Shown one piece after another: positions 48,603-57,093 of a stretch of 64,000 nucleotides of DNA. The notes below the pieces were generated by a model. The model did no database searches, was not told where the DNA came from, and saw only the letters and a program-made list of their open reading frames with translations. This stretch comes from Caloranaerobacter sp. TR13 (lineage in GTDB: Bacteria; Bacillota; Clostridia; Tissierellales; Thermohalobacteraceae). The stretch covers positions 186,001 through 250,000 of the forward strand of contig NZ_JXLL01000001.1 in the NCBI RefSeq assembly GCF_001316435.1, in the 5' to 3' direction. Made by a program: the position numbers and the translations under genes. Numbering within the stretch: position 1 is the stretch's first letter; each line of letters begins with the position of its first letter.

Positions 48603-50651
48603 ATGGAAAGTTCTGATAAAACATTCAACCTTAATGAGAAATTAAATAAGTACTTTGCAGGTAGAGTAGTAAGAAAGGATTTAACTAAAAAGATTAAAGA
48701 AGGAGCCAATGTGCCTGTTTATGTACTCGAATACTTGTTAGGAATGTATTGTGCTACTGATGATGAAGATAGCATAAATGAGGGTGTGGAAAGAGTTAAA
48801 AAGATTCTTGCTGACAATTTTGTTCGACCTGATGAAGCAGAAAAAGTCAAATCGAAAATTAGAGAATTAGGGCAGTATACGGTAATAGACAAAGTTACGG
48901 TAAAACTTAATGAAAAGAAAGATATATATGAAGCAGAGTTTTCTAATTTAGGACTTAAAGGAGTAGAGTTAGCACCTCATTATGTAAAAGAGTATGAAAA
49001 ATTACTATCAGGTGGAATTTGGTGTATTTTAAAAATGAGTTATTATTATGATGAAGAAATAAAAGGCGTAAGTCCTTTTAATATATCAAAACTAACTCCA
49101 ATTCAAATGCCTAATATGGATATTGAAGAAATATTTAATGGTAGGAGATATTTTACAAAAGATGAATGGATTGATGTATTACTAAGATCTATTGGAATGG
49201 AGCCAACACAATTAAAAGAAAATGTCAAATGGCATTTGTTATGTCGTATGATACCTTTGGTTGAGAATAATTATAATCTTTGTGAACTAGGTCCGAGGGG
49301 AACAGGAAAGTCGCATATTTATAAAGAAATTTCTCCTAATTCTATATTGATATCAGGTGGACAAACTACAGTTGCTAATCTTTTCTATAATATGGCGAGA
49401 AGAAAAATAGGACTTGTTGGTTTATGGGATGTAGTAGCATTTGATGAAGTAGCAGGTATAACTTTTAAAGACAAAGATGGAATTCAAATAATGAAAGATT
49501 ACATGGCTTCAGGCTCATTTGCAAGAGGAAAAGAAGAAAAAAATGCTTCAGCATCAATGGTTTTTGTAGGGAACATAAATCAAAGTGTCGATGTATTATT
49601 AAAAACATCTCATTTATTTGATCCTTTCCCTGAAGCAATGGCATATGATACGGCTTTTTTTGATAGAATGCATTATTATATACCAGGATGGGATATTCCT
49701 AAATTTAGGCCAGAATATTTTACAGATGAGTATGGTTTTATTACAGATTATCTAGCAGAATTTTTTAGGGAAATGAGGAAAAGATCTTACACAGATGCTT
49801 TTGATAAATACTTTAAATTAGGAAATAATTTAAACCAAAGAGATGTTATAGCAGTTAGAAAAACAGTTTCTGGACTTGTAAAACTCATATATCCTAATGG
49901 AGAATTTGAAAAAGAAGATATAGAGGAGATTTTAAGGTACGCTTTAGTTGGAAGAAGAAGGGTAAAAGAGCAATTGAAGAAAATTGGTGGCATGGAGTTT
50001 TATGATGTTCATTTTTCTTATATAGATAAAGAAAGTTTTAATGAAGAATTTGTAACTGTACCAGAGCAAGGTGGGGGTAAATTAATTCCAGAAGGAATAG
50101 GCAAACCAGGGCATGTATATACAGTTGGACATAGTCATTCTGGTATGATAGGAGTTTATAAAATTGAAACAGAAGTAGTAGCAGGTTCAGGGAAATTTGA
50201 GAGAACCGGACTTGGCTCAAATAGAGATGCTAAAGAAAGTATTAATATTGCTTTTAATTATTTTAAAGCAAATAAAAAGAATATTAGTGGAACGATTTCG
50301 GTTCAAAATAATGATTTTTTAATGCATATTCAAGATTTGCAAGGAATAGGTATGACACCTGAATTATCTTTAGCAGCATTTATTGCATTGTGTTCAGGAG
50401 CATTACGAAAACCTGTGCAAAGTCAGATGGTTATATTAGGTTCTATGAGTATTGGTGGAACAATAAATAAAGTTGAAGAACTTGCTAGTACATTACAAGT
50501 TTGTTTTGATGCTGGGGCTAAAAAAATATTGCTTCCTATGGCGTCAGCATCGGATATTAGTACTGTACCACCAGAACTTTTTGCTAAATTTCAGATAGCA
50601 TTTTATCAAAGTCCTGAAGATGCAGTATTTAAAGCCTTAGGAGTAGAATAA
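48603..50651 (+). CDS. brxL: BREX Lon-like protein BrxL
   Basis: The 682-residue protein has an AAA+ module with ELGPRGTGKSHIYKEI (about residue 230) and Walker B VVAFDEVAG (about 278), and a C-terminal Lon protease-like domain (GSMSIGGTINKVEELASTLQVCFDAGAKKILLPMAS, about 610-650). BrxL binds DNA as a ring and defines type 1 BREX. ATG 48603 follows TAGGTGAAG; the alternative at 48594 lacks a site. It is the last gene of the operon. Confidence 0.95.
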   Translation: MESSDKTFNLNEKLNKYFAGRVVRKDLTKKIKEGANVPVYVLEYLLGMYCATDDEDSINEGVERVKKILADNFVRPDEAEKVKSKIRELGQYTVIDKVTVKLNEKKDIYEAEFSNLGLKGVELAPHYVKEYEKLLSGGIWCILKMSYYYDEEIKGVSPFNISKLTPIQMPNMDIEEIFNGRRYFTKDEWIDVLLRSIGMEPTQLKENVKWHLLCRMIPLVENNYNLCELGPRGTGKSHIYKEISPNSILISGGQTTVANLFYNMARRKIGLVGLWDVVAFDEVAGITFKDKDGIQIMKDYMASGSFARGKEEKNASASMVFVGNINQSVDVLLKTSHLFDPFPEAMAYDTAFFDRMHYYIPGWDIPKFRPEYFTDEYGFITDYLAEFFREMRKRSYTDAFDKYFKLGNNLNQRDVIAVRKTVSGLVKLIYPNGEFEKEDIEEILRYALVGRRRVKEQLKKIGGMEFYDVHFSYIDKESFNEEFVTVPEQGGGKLIPEGIGKPGHVYTVGHSHSGMIGVYKIETEVVAGSGKFERTGLGSNRDAKESINIAFNYFKANKKNISGTISVQNNDFLMHIQDLQGIGMTPELSLAAFIALCSGALRKPVQSQMVILGSMSIGGTINKVEELASTLQVCFDAGAKKILLPMASASDISTVPPELFAKFQIAFYQSPEDAVFKALGVE

Positions 50652-51011
50652 TGGTTTATATTAATAAAAGTTTAATATTTTAACATCTAATAAAAAAATG
50701 AAAGGTATAATAATAAAACTTGATGAAAAGCATTAATACATTTATTGTTTTATCTTTTAAGTGATAAAGAAAGTGAGATTTTTAGATAAATATTGCTATC
50801 TTGATGGAGTAGAAAAATATCATATGACTTTGATTAATTCGTTTTTACAAAAAGTAGAGAAACACTACATGCTGTTTGAGAATTGTTAAAAATAATAAAT
50901 ATTACTTCAATGAAGATATTCTTATCTTAGTTAGAAGTGTTTTTGAAGGTCATATAACTAGTAGGTATTTAGAGAATACATAGATAAACAAATAGAACAG
51001 AAGAAGTTATT
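50652..51011. other. Gene-free, decayed stretch after brxL
   Basis: About 360 nt with stops in all frames. Short coding-like fragments are readable (for example VFEGHITSRYLEN around 50936 and NRTEEVIKEFLKQLHEQK running to 51044), which could be the broken C-terminus of a recombinase upstream of the DUF6262 remnant. This is weak evidence. Confidence 0.4.
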
Positions 51012-51379
51012 AAAGAATTTTTAAAACAGTTACATGAACAAAAAAGGCTGAAACAGGACAAAATGTAGATGAAGCAATAAAAAGACTTATAAAGGCAAAT
51101 AAAATCATAAATTTTAATAGCATGGCTAATGAGGCTAGTAATCTTTAAAAAGTTATATATAGCTATCTTTATATTAGAGAATGAATTGAGGGCTTAAGAC
51201 ATCATCAATCATAAGTACCTACTCCAGCCCAATTAAGCGTGAAATGGATGAAAATAATAAAGATGATTTTTGATTACATCCCTAAAGTGTAAAATTAAAA
51301 AACTTGAAGAAGAGAATAGAGAGTTGAGAGACAGTTAAAAATTGCTTATACTGATATTAATAAAATATTTAAATACTAA
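51012..51379 (+). pseudogene. Decayed DUF6262 (TnpC-like) gene
   Basis: Pieces in different frames rebuild a DUF6262-like protein: AETGQNVDEAIKRLIKANK then INFNSMANEA (51050-51148), YSYLYIRE and IEGLRHHQ (51158-51203), KREMDENNKDD (around 51240), KIKKLEEENRELRD (51295-51340) and QLKIAYTDINKIFKY (51335-51379). DUF6262 proteins accompany tyrosine recombinases in Tn554-like elements, and the ending KLEEEN-LR-QLKIAY is characteristic. At least four frameshifts or stops break it. It is the only trace of a mobility gene in the island. Confidence 0.7.
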
Positions 51380-51451
51380 AGTTATTAACATGAGTATGTT
51401 ACTTTAATGATGGAATAACTTGAAGTTATGAAGCTCTGTAATGTATTGAAT

Positions 51452-51488
51452 AAAGCATAGATTTGCCAGTTTGGCAACTTTATGCTTT
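51452..51488 (+). terminator. Hairpin terminator between the two defence modules
   Basis: An outer stem AAAGCATA (51452-51459) with TATGCTTT (51481-51488) and an inner stem TTGCCA (51463-51468) with TGGCAA (51472-51477) form one long hairpin followed by ATTTTAATTTT. It isolates the Septu-like pair from upstream transcription. Confidence 0.7.
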
Positions 51489-51551
51489 ATTTTAATTTTG
51501 ACAAACTTATGTTTATATTCTGAGAATGACATTAGTAATAATTACTTTTTA

Positions 51552-51560
51552 TGGTATAAT
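51552..51560 (+). promoter_or_regulatory. Extended -10 promoter for the ATPase/HNH pair
   Basis: TGGTATAAT is a perfect extended -10 located 158 nt before the ATPase start, which implies a long leader. The -35 (TTAGTA at 17-nt spacing) is weak. Confidence 0.5.
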
Positions 51561-51717
51561 TTTAAATAGGTTTTTTTAATAAATATAATTTTAAAGTTAT
51601 TATAGCATATATATACTTAGAATATTTCAAGGTGAACTCTATCATAGATAATAGTTATCTTAAAGTGCAATGTATGTTTATGATAATATGATTTTTATGT
51701 CAAGGGGAGAATTTGCT

Positions 51718-53526
51718 ATGTTGCTTGAATATCTATGGATTGAAGATTTCAAAATATTAAAAAATATAGGGATAAGTTTTTCGAAATATTTTAACATTCA
51801 ATGTGAAAAACGAGATGAAGTTTTTTATGTCAAAATTGAAAAGAAATTAAATTTAATTCCAAATGATTTTTTTGGAAATAAAATTTCTAATATTAATGCA
51901 ATTGTAGGTAGTAATGGGTCAGGTAAATCCAGTTTGCTTAGTTATATTCAAGGTGAACTACCATATTCGTGCAATCATTTACATATATACTTTGATGAAA
52001 AAAATAAAGTAATTAAATACATTTCAACTTTAAGGGTAGAAATTAAAAATAATACAGAATTCTTAGTAACAAAATTATATGATAAAAATCATGCTAATCA
52101 AATCCCAAGTATTACAAAGTCTAGACTTGCTATTGAATCAAAACAGATGATTAAATATATAAAGTGCAATTTAGAATATTCACCATTAATGGGAAAAACC
52201 AATCTATCTGATAAAAATGGCAAGTTTTTTCCATACATTGATTTTGATGAAGAACTTGAATTATTTAAAACAGAATCATTTCAAGTTTTAAACTCATACA
52301 TAATCATTGAAATTTTATCTTTATTAAATTCAATTAATGCTGACTCAGCTTTAAATATAAAATTACCCAACAAAATAATTCTACATATTTTTACAGAAAG
52401 AGATAATAGCATTTTAAAAATTAGAGATATTGTTAAATTAGAAGGAAATAAAGGGCTAGATCCTTATCTAAATAAAGCATATAAATATCATAATTCAATA
52501 TTGCAACATACTGAAAAAAAAGATTTAAACTATCTAGTTAATTTTATGCTTTGCTACTATTTACTGTACTTAAACAATTTATGTTTTTTAGAAGGAATTG
52601 ATTTATATTCAGATAAGTATTATCAGTATATTAATAATGTTGATTATTATAATAGTTTCGAGAGTACATTAGAAACATTTATTAATAAAATTCTTCCTAT
52701 AAGAGATGAGCAAATTAAATTGAAAAAACCAACCTTAAGAATATCCTCAGCTCAAATAAAAGTGACTAGTGAGAAAATTTTGGATATATTAAATGGTATT
52801 TCAAAAATAGATGGTTCAAAAATTAGATATTATGCAAAACCTACACGATTTGAAATTGAACTAGATTATATTGAGAATAAAAGTGAATTATTCCCTTTAC
52901 TATTCAGGATGTTTAGGAATGATGAATACTTTAATCAAGAAATATATTCGATAGATTGGTATGGAATGAGTGAAGGTGAAATGAATATATTAAAAACTAT
53001 AGCAAAACTAAATTCTTATGTAAAAAGAAAAGCAAGATACTTAGATCGAGTAGAGACATTACTAGTGTTAATTGATGAGGCAGATAGTTCATTACATCCT
53101 GATTTAGCAAGAAGATTTATTGACATTTTAATACAAGTAACTGAGTTATTGCTGAGAGACTATAATATTAAAGTGCAATATATTATAACTACACACTCAC
53201 CATTTTTAATATCAGATCTTCCCAAAGATAATTGTGTTTTTTTAAAAAAAGACGCAAAACGAGGAGTATCATTACATAGTTTTAAAGAAAATACATTTGC
53301 AGGTAATATTTATACTCTGCTTAGCAATGCTTTCTTTATGAAAGATTTTTCAGGACAATTTGCTCATAAAAATATTCAGAAGACTATAAGATTCATTACC
53401 GAAAATAAGTATTCTGAAAATAAAGAGTATGTAGATTATGTTTTAAATATAATTGGCGAACCTATTCTTAAAAAAATTATTTTAAATTCTATTGATAGAA
53501 AGGAGAATATACATGGTAAAAATTAG
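51718..53526 (+). CDS. PtuA-like AAA ATPase (Septu-like system)
   Basis: The 602-residue protein is an SMC/ABC-type ATPase: IVGSNGSGKSSLLSYI (Walker A near residue 63), a signature region GMSEGEMNILKTIAKL near 420, Walker B LLVLIDEADSSLHPDLARRF near 450, and the H-loop YIITTHSPFLISDLP near 490. It overlaps the HNH gene by 14 nt. An ATPase coupled to an HNH nuclease is the design of Septu (PtuA-PtuB) phage defence. ATG 51718 is preferred since AGGGGAG lies 8 nt upstream; longer in-frame starts exist from 51670. Other ATPase/HNH defence families are possible. Confidence 0.75.
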   Translation: MLLEYLWIEDFKILKNIGISFSKYFNIQCEKRDEVFYVKIEKKLNLIPNDFFGNKISNINAIVGSNGSGKSSLLSYIQGELPYSCNHLHIYFDEKNKVIKYISTLRVEIKNNTEFLVTKLYDKNHANQIPSITKSRLAIESKQMIKYIKCNLEYSPLMGKTNLSDKNGKFFPYIDFDEELELFKTESFQVLNSYIIIEILSLLNSINADSALNIKLPNKIILHIFTERDNSILKIRDIVKLEGNKGLDPYLNKAYKYHNSILQHTEKKDLNYLVNFMLCYYLLYLNNLCFLEGIDLYSDKYYQYINNVDYYNSFESTLETFINKILPIRDEQIKLKKPTLRISSAQIKVTSEKILDILNGISKIDGSKIRYYAKPTRFEIELDYIENKSELFPLLFRMFRNDEYFNQEIYSIDWYGMSEGEMNILKTIAKLNSYVKRKARYLDRVETLLVLIDEADSSLHPDLARRFIDILIQVTELLLRDYNIKVQYIITTHSPFLISDLPKDNCVFLKKDAKRGVSLHSFKENTFAGNIYTLLSNAFFMKDFSGQFAHKNIQKTIRFITENKYSENKEYVDYVLNIIGEPILKKIILNSIDRKENIHGKN

Positions 53527-54490
53527 TTCGCCATACTCAGACGCCTTTAAGGAAGCTTACTGGAATTGGTTTAAAAATCATTATGAGGTTAATGACAATA
53601 CGAAACTAAGCGAAATATTTATTGAAGGAAAATATATGTTAGAAAAAGATTTTTTATTAAAAGATGTTATTATAAGTGACAACACTTATATAGAAATTTC
53701 AACGATGTTAAAAAAAGCAGATAAAAGTATAATAAAATCAAAATATGATTTTGTAGATGAATATGAACGTTTTGTTTCACGTGATAGTGATAAAGAATCA
53801 GCTAAGATGAATGCAGTGAAACTATATAAAGAAATTGATATAAAAGTATGTCCATATTGTAATTTAAATGACATTAGCTATTATAAAGATGTACATGGAA
53901 CAAAGCGAGGTCATTTAGACCATTTTTACTGCAAAAAAGATTATCCATACCTTGCTTTATCGATTTATAATTTAGTTCCAATATGTAGTACATGCAATTC
54001 AAGTTTTAAAGGTTCAAAATCAACTAATATAAAAAATTATATTCATCCATACTTTGAATGTTTTGGAGATGAAGGTAGATTTATTTTGATAATGGGACAA
54101 GCTATGAACAGTTTACAAGAAGATACTAAAAAATCAAGTAACACTTATATTGCATTAAGATACGGTAAAAATTCATATAAAGTAAGAAATAATAATAAAT
54201 TATTTCATTTAGCATATGATGATGAACAGGGTATATTGGGGGTATACCAACAAGAAATTGAATATGCAGTTGAATTATTAAAAAAATTTAGAAATTATTC
54301 TCCTGAACTTATAGATTCTTTATATAGAACTTGGAAGAAGTTGAGTAGTAAAGAAGATATTAAGAAAGAGGACTTTGAGAATAATATCTTTGATAAAAGG
54401 ATACCCGAAGAACAAATGGTAAATCATCGGAGGGCTAAATTGCATAGTGATTTATACAAAGAGTATTATGAAGAACGTTACAATAGTTAA
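53513..54490 (+). CDS. PtuB-like HNH endonuclease (Septu-like system)
   Basis: The 325-residue protein has an HNH/zinc core: CPYCNLNDISYY (about residue 113), RGHLDHFYCKKDYPYLALS (about 133) and YNLVPICSTCNSSFKGSK (about 152-170). The DHF and final Asn-rich CxxCN pattern match HNH nucleases of PtuB type. The N-terminal 100 residues are helical and may bind the ATPase. ATG 53513 follows GAAAGGAG and overlaps the ATPase gene, so the two are coupled. Cleavage of phage DNA or host tRNA-like targets is not determined here. Confidence 0.78.
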   Translation: MVKISSPYSDAFKEAYWNWFKNHYEVNDNTKLSEIFIEGKYMLEKDFLLKDVIISDNTYIEISTMLKKADKSIIKSKYDFVDEYERFVSRDSDKESAKMNAVKLYKEIDIKVCPYCNLNDISYYKDVHGTKRGHLDHFYCKKDYPYLALSIYNLVPICSTCNSSFKGSKSTNIKNYIHPYFECFGDEGRFILIMGQAMNSLQEDTKKSSNTYIALRYGKNSYKVRNNNKLFHLAYDDEQGILGVYQQEIEYAVELLKKFRNYSPELIDSLYRTWKKLSSKEDIKKEDFENNIFDKRIPEEQMVNHRRAKLHSDLYKEYYEERYNS

Positions 54491-54610
54491 AGAACTGTTG
54501 ATTGCTCTACTCCATTCTAACAGTTCAAAAGTGTAGCATAAATGAAAGATTTTTTGAATAATTATTTGATAACTTTGCCTACTATAAGAGTAAATAACCT
54601 TTAAAATAAT

Positions 54611-54658
54611 AAGAGAGGTGTGATATATTACACATGTATAATATATCACACCTCTCTT
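54611..54658. repeat. 48-bp near-perfect palindrome
   Basis: A perfect 20-nt inverted repeat (54611-54630 with 54639-54658) surrounds the 8-nt centre CACATGTA, itself containing ACATGT. It follows the HNH gene by about 120 nt. It can act as a terminator-like structure, but it lacks a T-run and is much longer than the other terminators here; a recombination or protein-binding site is possible. Confidence 0.8.
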
Positions 54659-54844
54659 GTACAGAACTCAATAAATTTTTAGTTGCATAAAAGGAAATAA
54701 TAATTTATAATTCTAGTTATGTACTGCAATTTTAAGTACATAACATGGGTTCTGTGCAATGTTTTTATTCTTTGAAATATAGCCAAAAATAAAAATGGCT
54801 TTAAATAGCCATTTGCAGCACAAAAAGCATTCTTAAAAATGTTG

Positions 54845-54873
54845 ATACAGAACTCGGCTTATAGACTTACTCG
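54845..54873 (+). repeat. Right attachment-like repeat (copy of rnpB 3' end)
   Basis: Exact 29-nt copy of 34345-34373, the 3' end of rnpB. No other part of rnpB is present here. It marks the right border of the island. Confidence 0.85.
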
Positions 54874-54888
54874 TTTTACTATTGTGAG

Positions 54889-54917
54889 AACTCAAGGTTT
54901 AAAGGCCTTGAGTTTTG
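54889..54917 (+). terminator. Terminator after the right repeat
   Basis: Arms 54889-54897 and 54906-54914 (AACTCAAGG / CCTTGAGTT) form a 9-bp stem followed by TTGTTTT. It is probably the original rnpB terminator, displaced by the island, or else the one the element brought; sequence alone does not decide. Confidence 0.8.
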
Positions 54918-54954
54918 TTTTAAAAAACTAAAGAATGTAGAAGGAGTGGTATTC

Positions 54955-55932
54955 GTGGAAAATGTTAAAAGATTTATACCAGGTATTTTGTTTGTTTATT
55001 TGATATCATTTATTTCCATATTTATTAATGACTCAATAAAGCATATTGTAAATTTAGAAGCTTTAACTATAGGTATTATCATAGGAATTTTGTATAATAA
55101 TTTACTAGAAACTAGAGAAATATTTAAACCAGGTATAAAATTCTCTGCAAAGAAACTTTTAAAAGTAGGAATTATTCTACTTGGTTTTAAGCTTAACTTT
55201 AAGTCTTTATTAAACCTTGGACCTAAAGTTATTTTAATGATAATAATATTTGTTCCAGTCGTTTTAATAATTGCTTATTATTTGGGTAAATTGTTTAAGT
55301 TGAATAATAAAATTCCTATACTTATAGGAGTTGGTTCCAGTATATGCGGAGCTTCTGCTATAGTAGCGATGGCTCCTTGTATAAACGCAGATGAAGATGA
55401 TTCTGTAGTTGCAGTATCTATTATCAATTTTTTAGGAGCTATAGGAGTTTTAGTGTATTCAGCAATAGCTTTAGCTTCAGGAATTAGTAATATCGAATAT
55501 GGAATTTGGTCTGGAATGTCACTTCAAGGTGTGGCTCATGCAATAGCGGCTGCTTTTGCTAGAGGTAGTGAAGCAGGAGAAATAGGAACTTTCGTAAAAA
55601 TGGGTAGAGTTGTAATGCTAATCCCTGTAGCTATGGTTCTAAGTTACATATTTAATAAAAAAGAAAAGAGTTCTAGTGTAAAATTTCCGATGTACATATT
55701 TTATTTCATAATAGCTGGGGTAATAAGTTCATTAGGCATAATTCCAGCTCAACTTTCGATGATATTAGTAAAATTAAGTTCTACTTTTATACTTATGGCT
55801 ATGGTCGGAATGGGGCTTTCTGTAGACTTAAAAAGTATTAAAGATAAAGGTCTAAAATCATTTTTATTTGGCTTAATTTTATTTGGTTTAATATCAATAA
55901 CTACTAATTTCATAATTACAAAATTAATTTAA
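54955..55932 (+). CDS. YeiH/UPF0324 family putative sulfate exporter
   Basis: The 325-residue protein has about ten membrane helices. Recognisable YeiH blocks are VGIILLGFKLNFKSLLNLG, GVGSSICGASAIVAMAPCI and GMSLQGVAHAIAAAFARGSEAGEIGTFVKMGRV. The family is annotated as putative sulfate exporters; the substrate is not proven. It starts at GTG 54955 with AAGGAG 8 nt upstream and is the first chromosomal gene after the island. Confidence 0.92.
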   Translation: MENVKRFIPGILFVYLISFISIFINDSIKHIVNLEALTIGIIIGILYNNLLETREIFKPGIKFSAKKLLKVGIILLGFKLNFKSLLNLGPKVILMIIIFVPVVLIIAYYLGKLFKLNNKIPILIGVGSSICGASAIVAMAPCINADEDDSVVAVSIINFLGAIGVLVYSAIALASGISNIEYGIWSGMSLQGVAHAIAAAFARGSEAGEIGTFVKMGRVVMLIPVAMVLSYIFNKKEKSSSVKFPMYIFYFIIAGVISSLGIIPAQLSMILVKLSSTFILMAMVGMGLSVDLKSIKDKGLKSFLFGLILFGLISITTNFIITKLI

Positions 55933-56014
55933 GTTTGACGACAAAGAAGAGACAAAGAAGATATAAAAATGATGCTCATGAAAAATATATTAAGGAAGTT
56001 CAGGAGATGATAAA

Positions 56015-56962
56015 ATGAGCAAAAATAAAATCATAGGCGGAATTATAGGGTTTTGTGTTGGAGATGCTCTTGGTGTACCTGTAGAATTTAAATCAAGAGA
56101 AGAATTAAAAAAAGAACCAGTTACAGATATGATTGGTTATGGAACTTATAATCAGCCACCAGGAACATGGTCAGATGACACTTCTTTAACTTTATGTTTA
56201 GTTGAGAGCTTATGCAATGGCTTGAATTTAGAAGATATAGGAGAAAGGTTTGTAAAATGGTATTATAATTCTTACTGGACACCATATAATGAAACTTTTG
56301 ATGTGGGTAATACAACTAAAGAAGCTATTTGCAGAATTTCTGAAGGTATAAGCCCTGAAAAAGCTGGACTTGATGATGAATATTCAAATGGCAACGGTTC
56401 TCTCATGAGAGTATTACCCTTAGCATTTTACTTAAAAAATTTTAAAGCTGAAGAAAAATATAATGTAATACATAAAATTTCTTCGATTACACATAGACAT
56501 TTAAGAAGTATTTTAGCTTGTAGTATATATGTAGAATATGCAATAAATCTTTTAAAAGGTTATTCAAAAAAGGAAGCTTATAAAAATACAAAAGAAAATA
56601 TTATTAATTTTTATTCTGATACTGTTTTTAGAAAAGAATTTAATTCATATAGTAGGATATTAAATAGAGATATACCAAAGCTGAAAAAAGAAGAAATAAG
56701 GTCAAGTGGTTATGTTGTAGATACATTAGAGGCTGTATTTTGGTGCTTTTTAAATAAAAATGGATATAAAGAAGTAGTCTTAGCAGCTGTTAATCTTGGA
56801 AATGATACAGATACAATTGCAGCAATAGCCGGTGGACTTGCGGGTATATACTATGGTATAGAAGATATACCAAAAGATTGGATAGATGCAATTGCTAGAA
56901 AGGATGACATAATTAAATTAGCTGAGCGATTTAGTAATAGCTTAAATATTAATAATATTTAA
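56015..56962 (+). CDS. ADP-ribosylglycohydrolase family protein
   Basis: The 315-residue protein carries the DraG-type metal-binding signature: GFCVGDALGVPVEFKSR at the start, PPGTWSDDTSLTLCLVESL near residue 50, NGNGSLMRVLPLAF near 128 and GNDTDTIAAIAGGLAGIYYG near 268. Members remove ADP-ribose from proteins or nucleic acids. No ADP-ribosyltransferase is seen in the window, so the substrate is open. It sits 82 nt after the YeiH gene and before a new promoter. Confidence 0.92.
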   Translation: MSKNKIIGGIIGFCVGDALGVPVEFKSREELKKEPVTDMIGYGTYNQPPGTWSDDTSLTLCLVESLCNGLNLEDIGERFVKWYYNSYWTPYNETFDVGNTTKEAICRISEGISPEKAGLDDEYSNGNGSLMRVLPLAFYLKNFKAEEKYNVIHKISSITHRHLRSILACSIYVEYAINLLKGYSKKEAYKNTKENIINFYSDTVFRKEFNSYSRILNRDIPKLKKEEIRSSGYVVDTLEAVFWCFLNKNGYKEVVLAAVNLGNDTDTIAAIAGGLAGIYYGIEDIPKDWIDAIARKDDIIKLAERFSNSLNINNI

Positions 56963-56997
56963 ATAACAATTAATAAGGCAAGATATTAATTAATTTA

Positions 56998-57006
56998 TGT
57001 TATAAT
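56998..57006 (+). promoter_or_regulatory. Extended -10 promoter for hydE
   Basis: TGTTATAAT is a perfect extended -10, 88 nt before hydE. No clear -35 is seen. Confidence 0.5.
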
Positions 57007-57093
57007 AAGATAAGTTAGAAGTAGTGTGAAAAAAGTATTTTTCAAATAATTTACTATTAGAAAAAACAATTTATTAAATAAAGAGGGATTATT

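Larger units (their letters stand above)
34345..54873. mobile_element. Genomic (defence) island at rnpB 3' end
   Basis: A 20.5 kb segment is bounded by exact 29-nt direct repeats matching the 3' end of rnpB, and each repeat is followed by its own terminator. Inside lie only accessory genes: a HEPN/DUF5677-like gene, a complete type 1 BREX operon with an inserted ATPase/TOPRIM pair, a decayed DUF6262 gene, and an ATPase/HNH pair. Outside, both flanks are ordinary chromosomal genes. No intact integrase is present, so the island is probably immobile now or was moved by functions supplied elsewhere. The boundaries are seen directly; the integration history is inference. Confidence 0.8.

Noticed and set aside
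50652-51700. Intact integrase or transposase in the island
   Set aside because: All frames are broken by stops; only DUF6262-like fragments are readable and no catalytic motif of a tyrosine or serine recombinase is seen.
34374-54844. Prophage
   Set aside because: No capsid, terminase, portal, lysis or replication genes are present; content is defence only.
54845-54873. Second RNase P RNA gene
   Set aside because: Only the last 29 nt of rnpB are present; none of the catalytic core motifs lie upstream.
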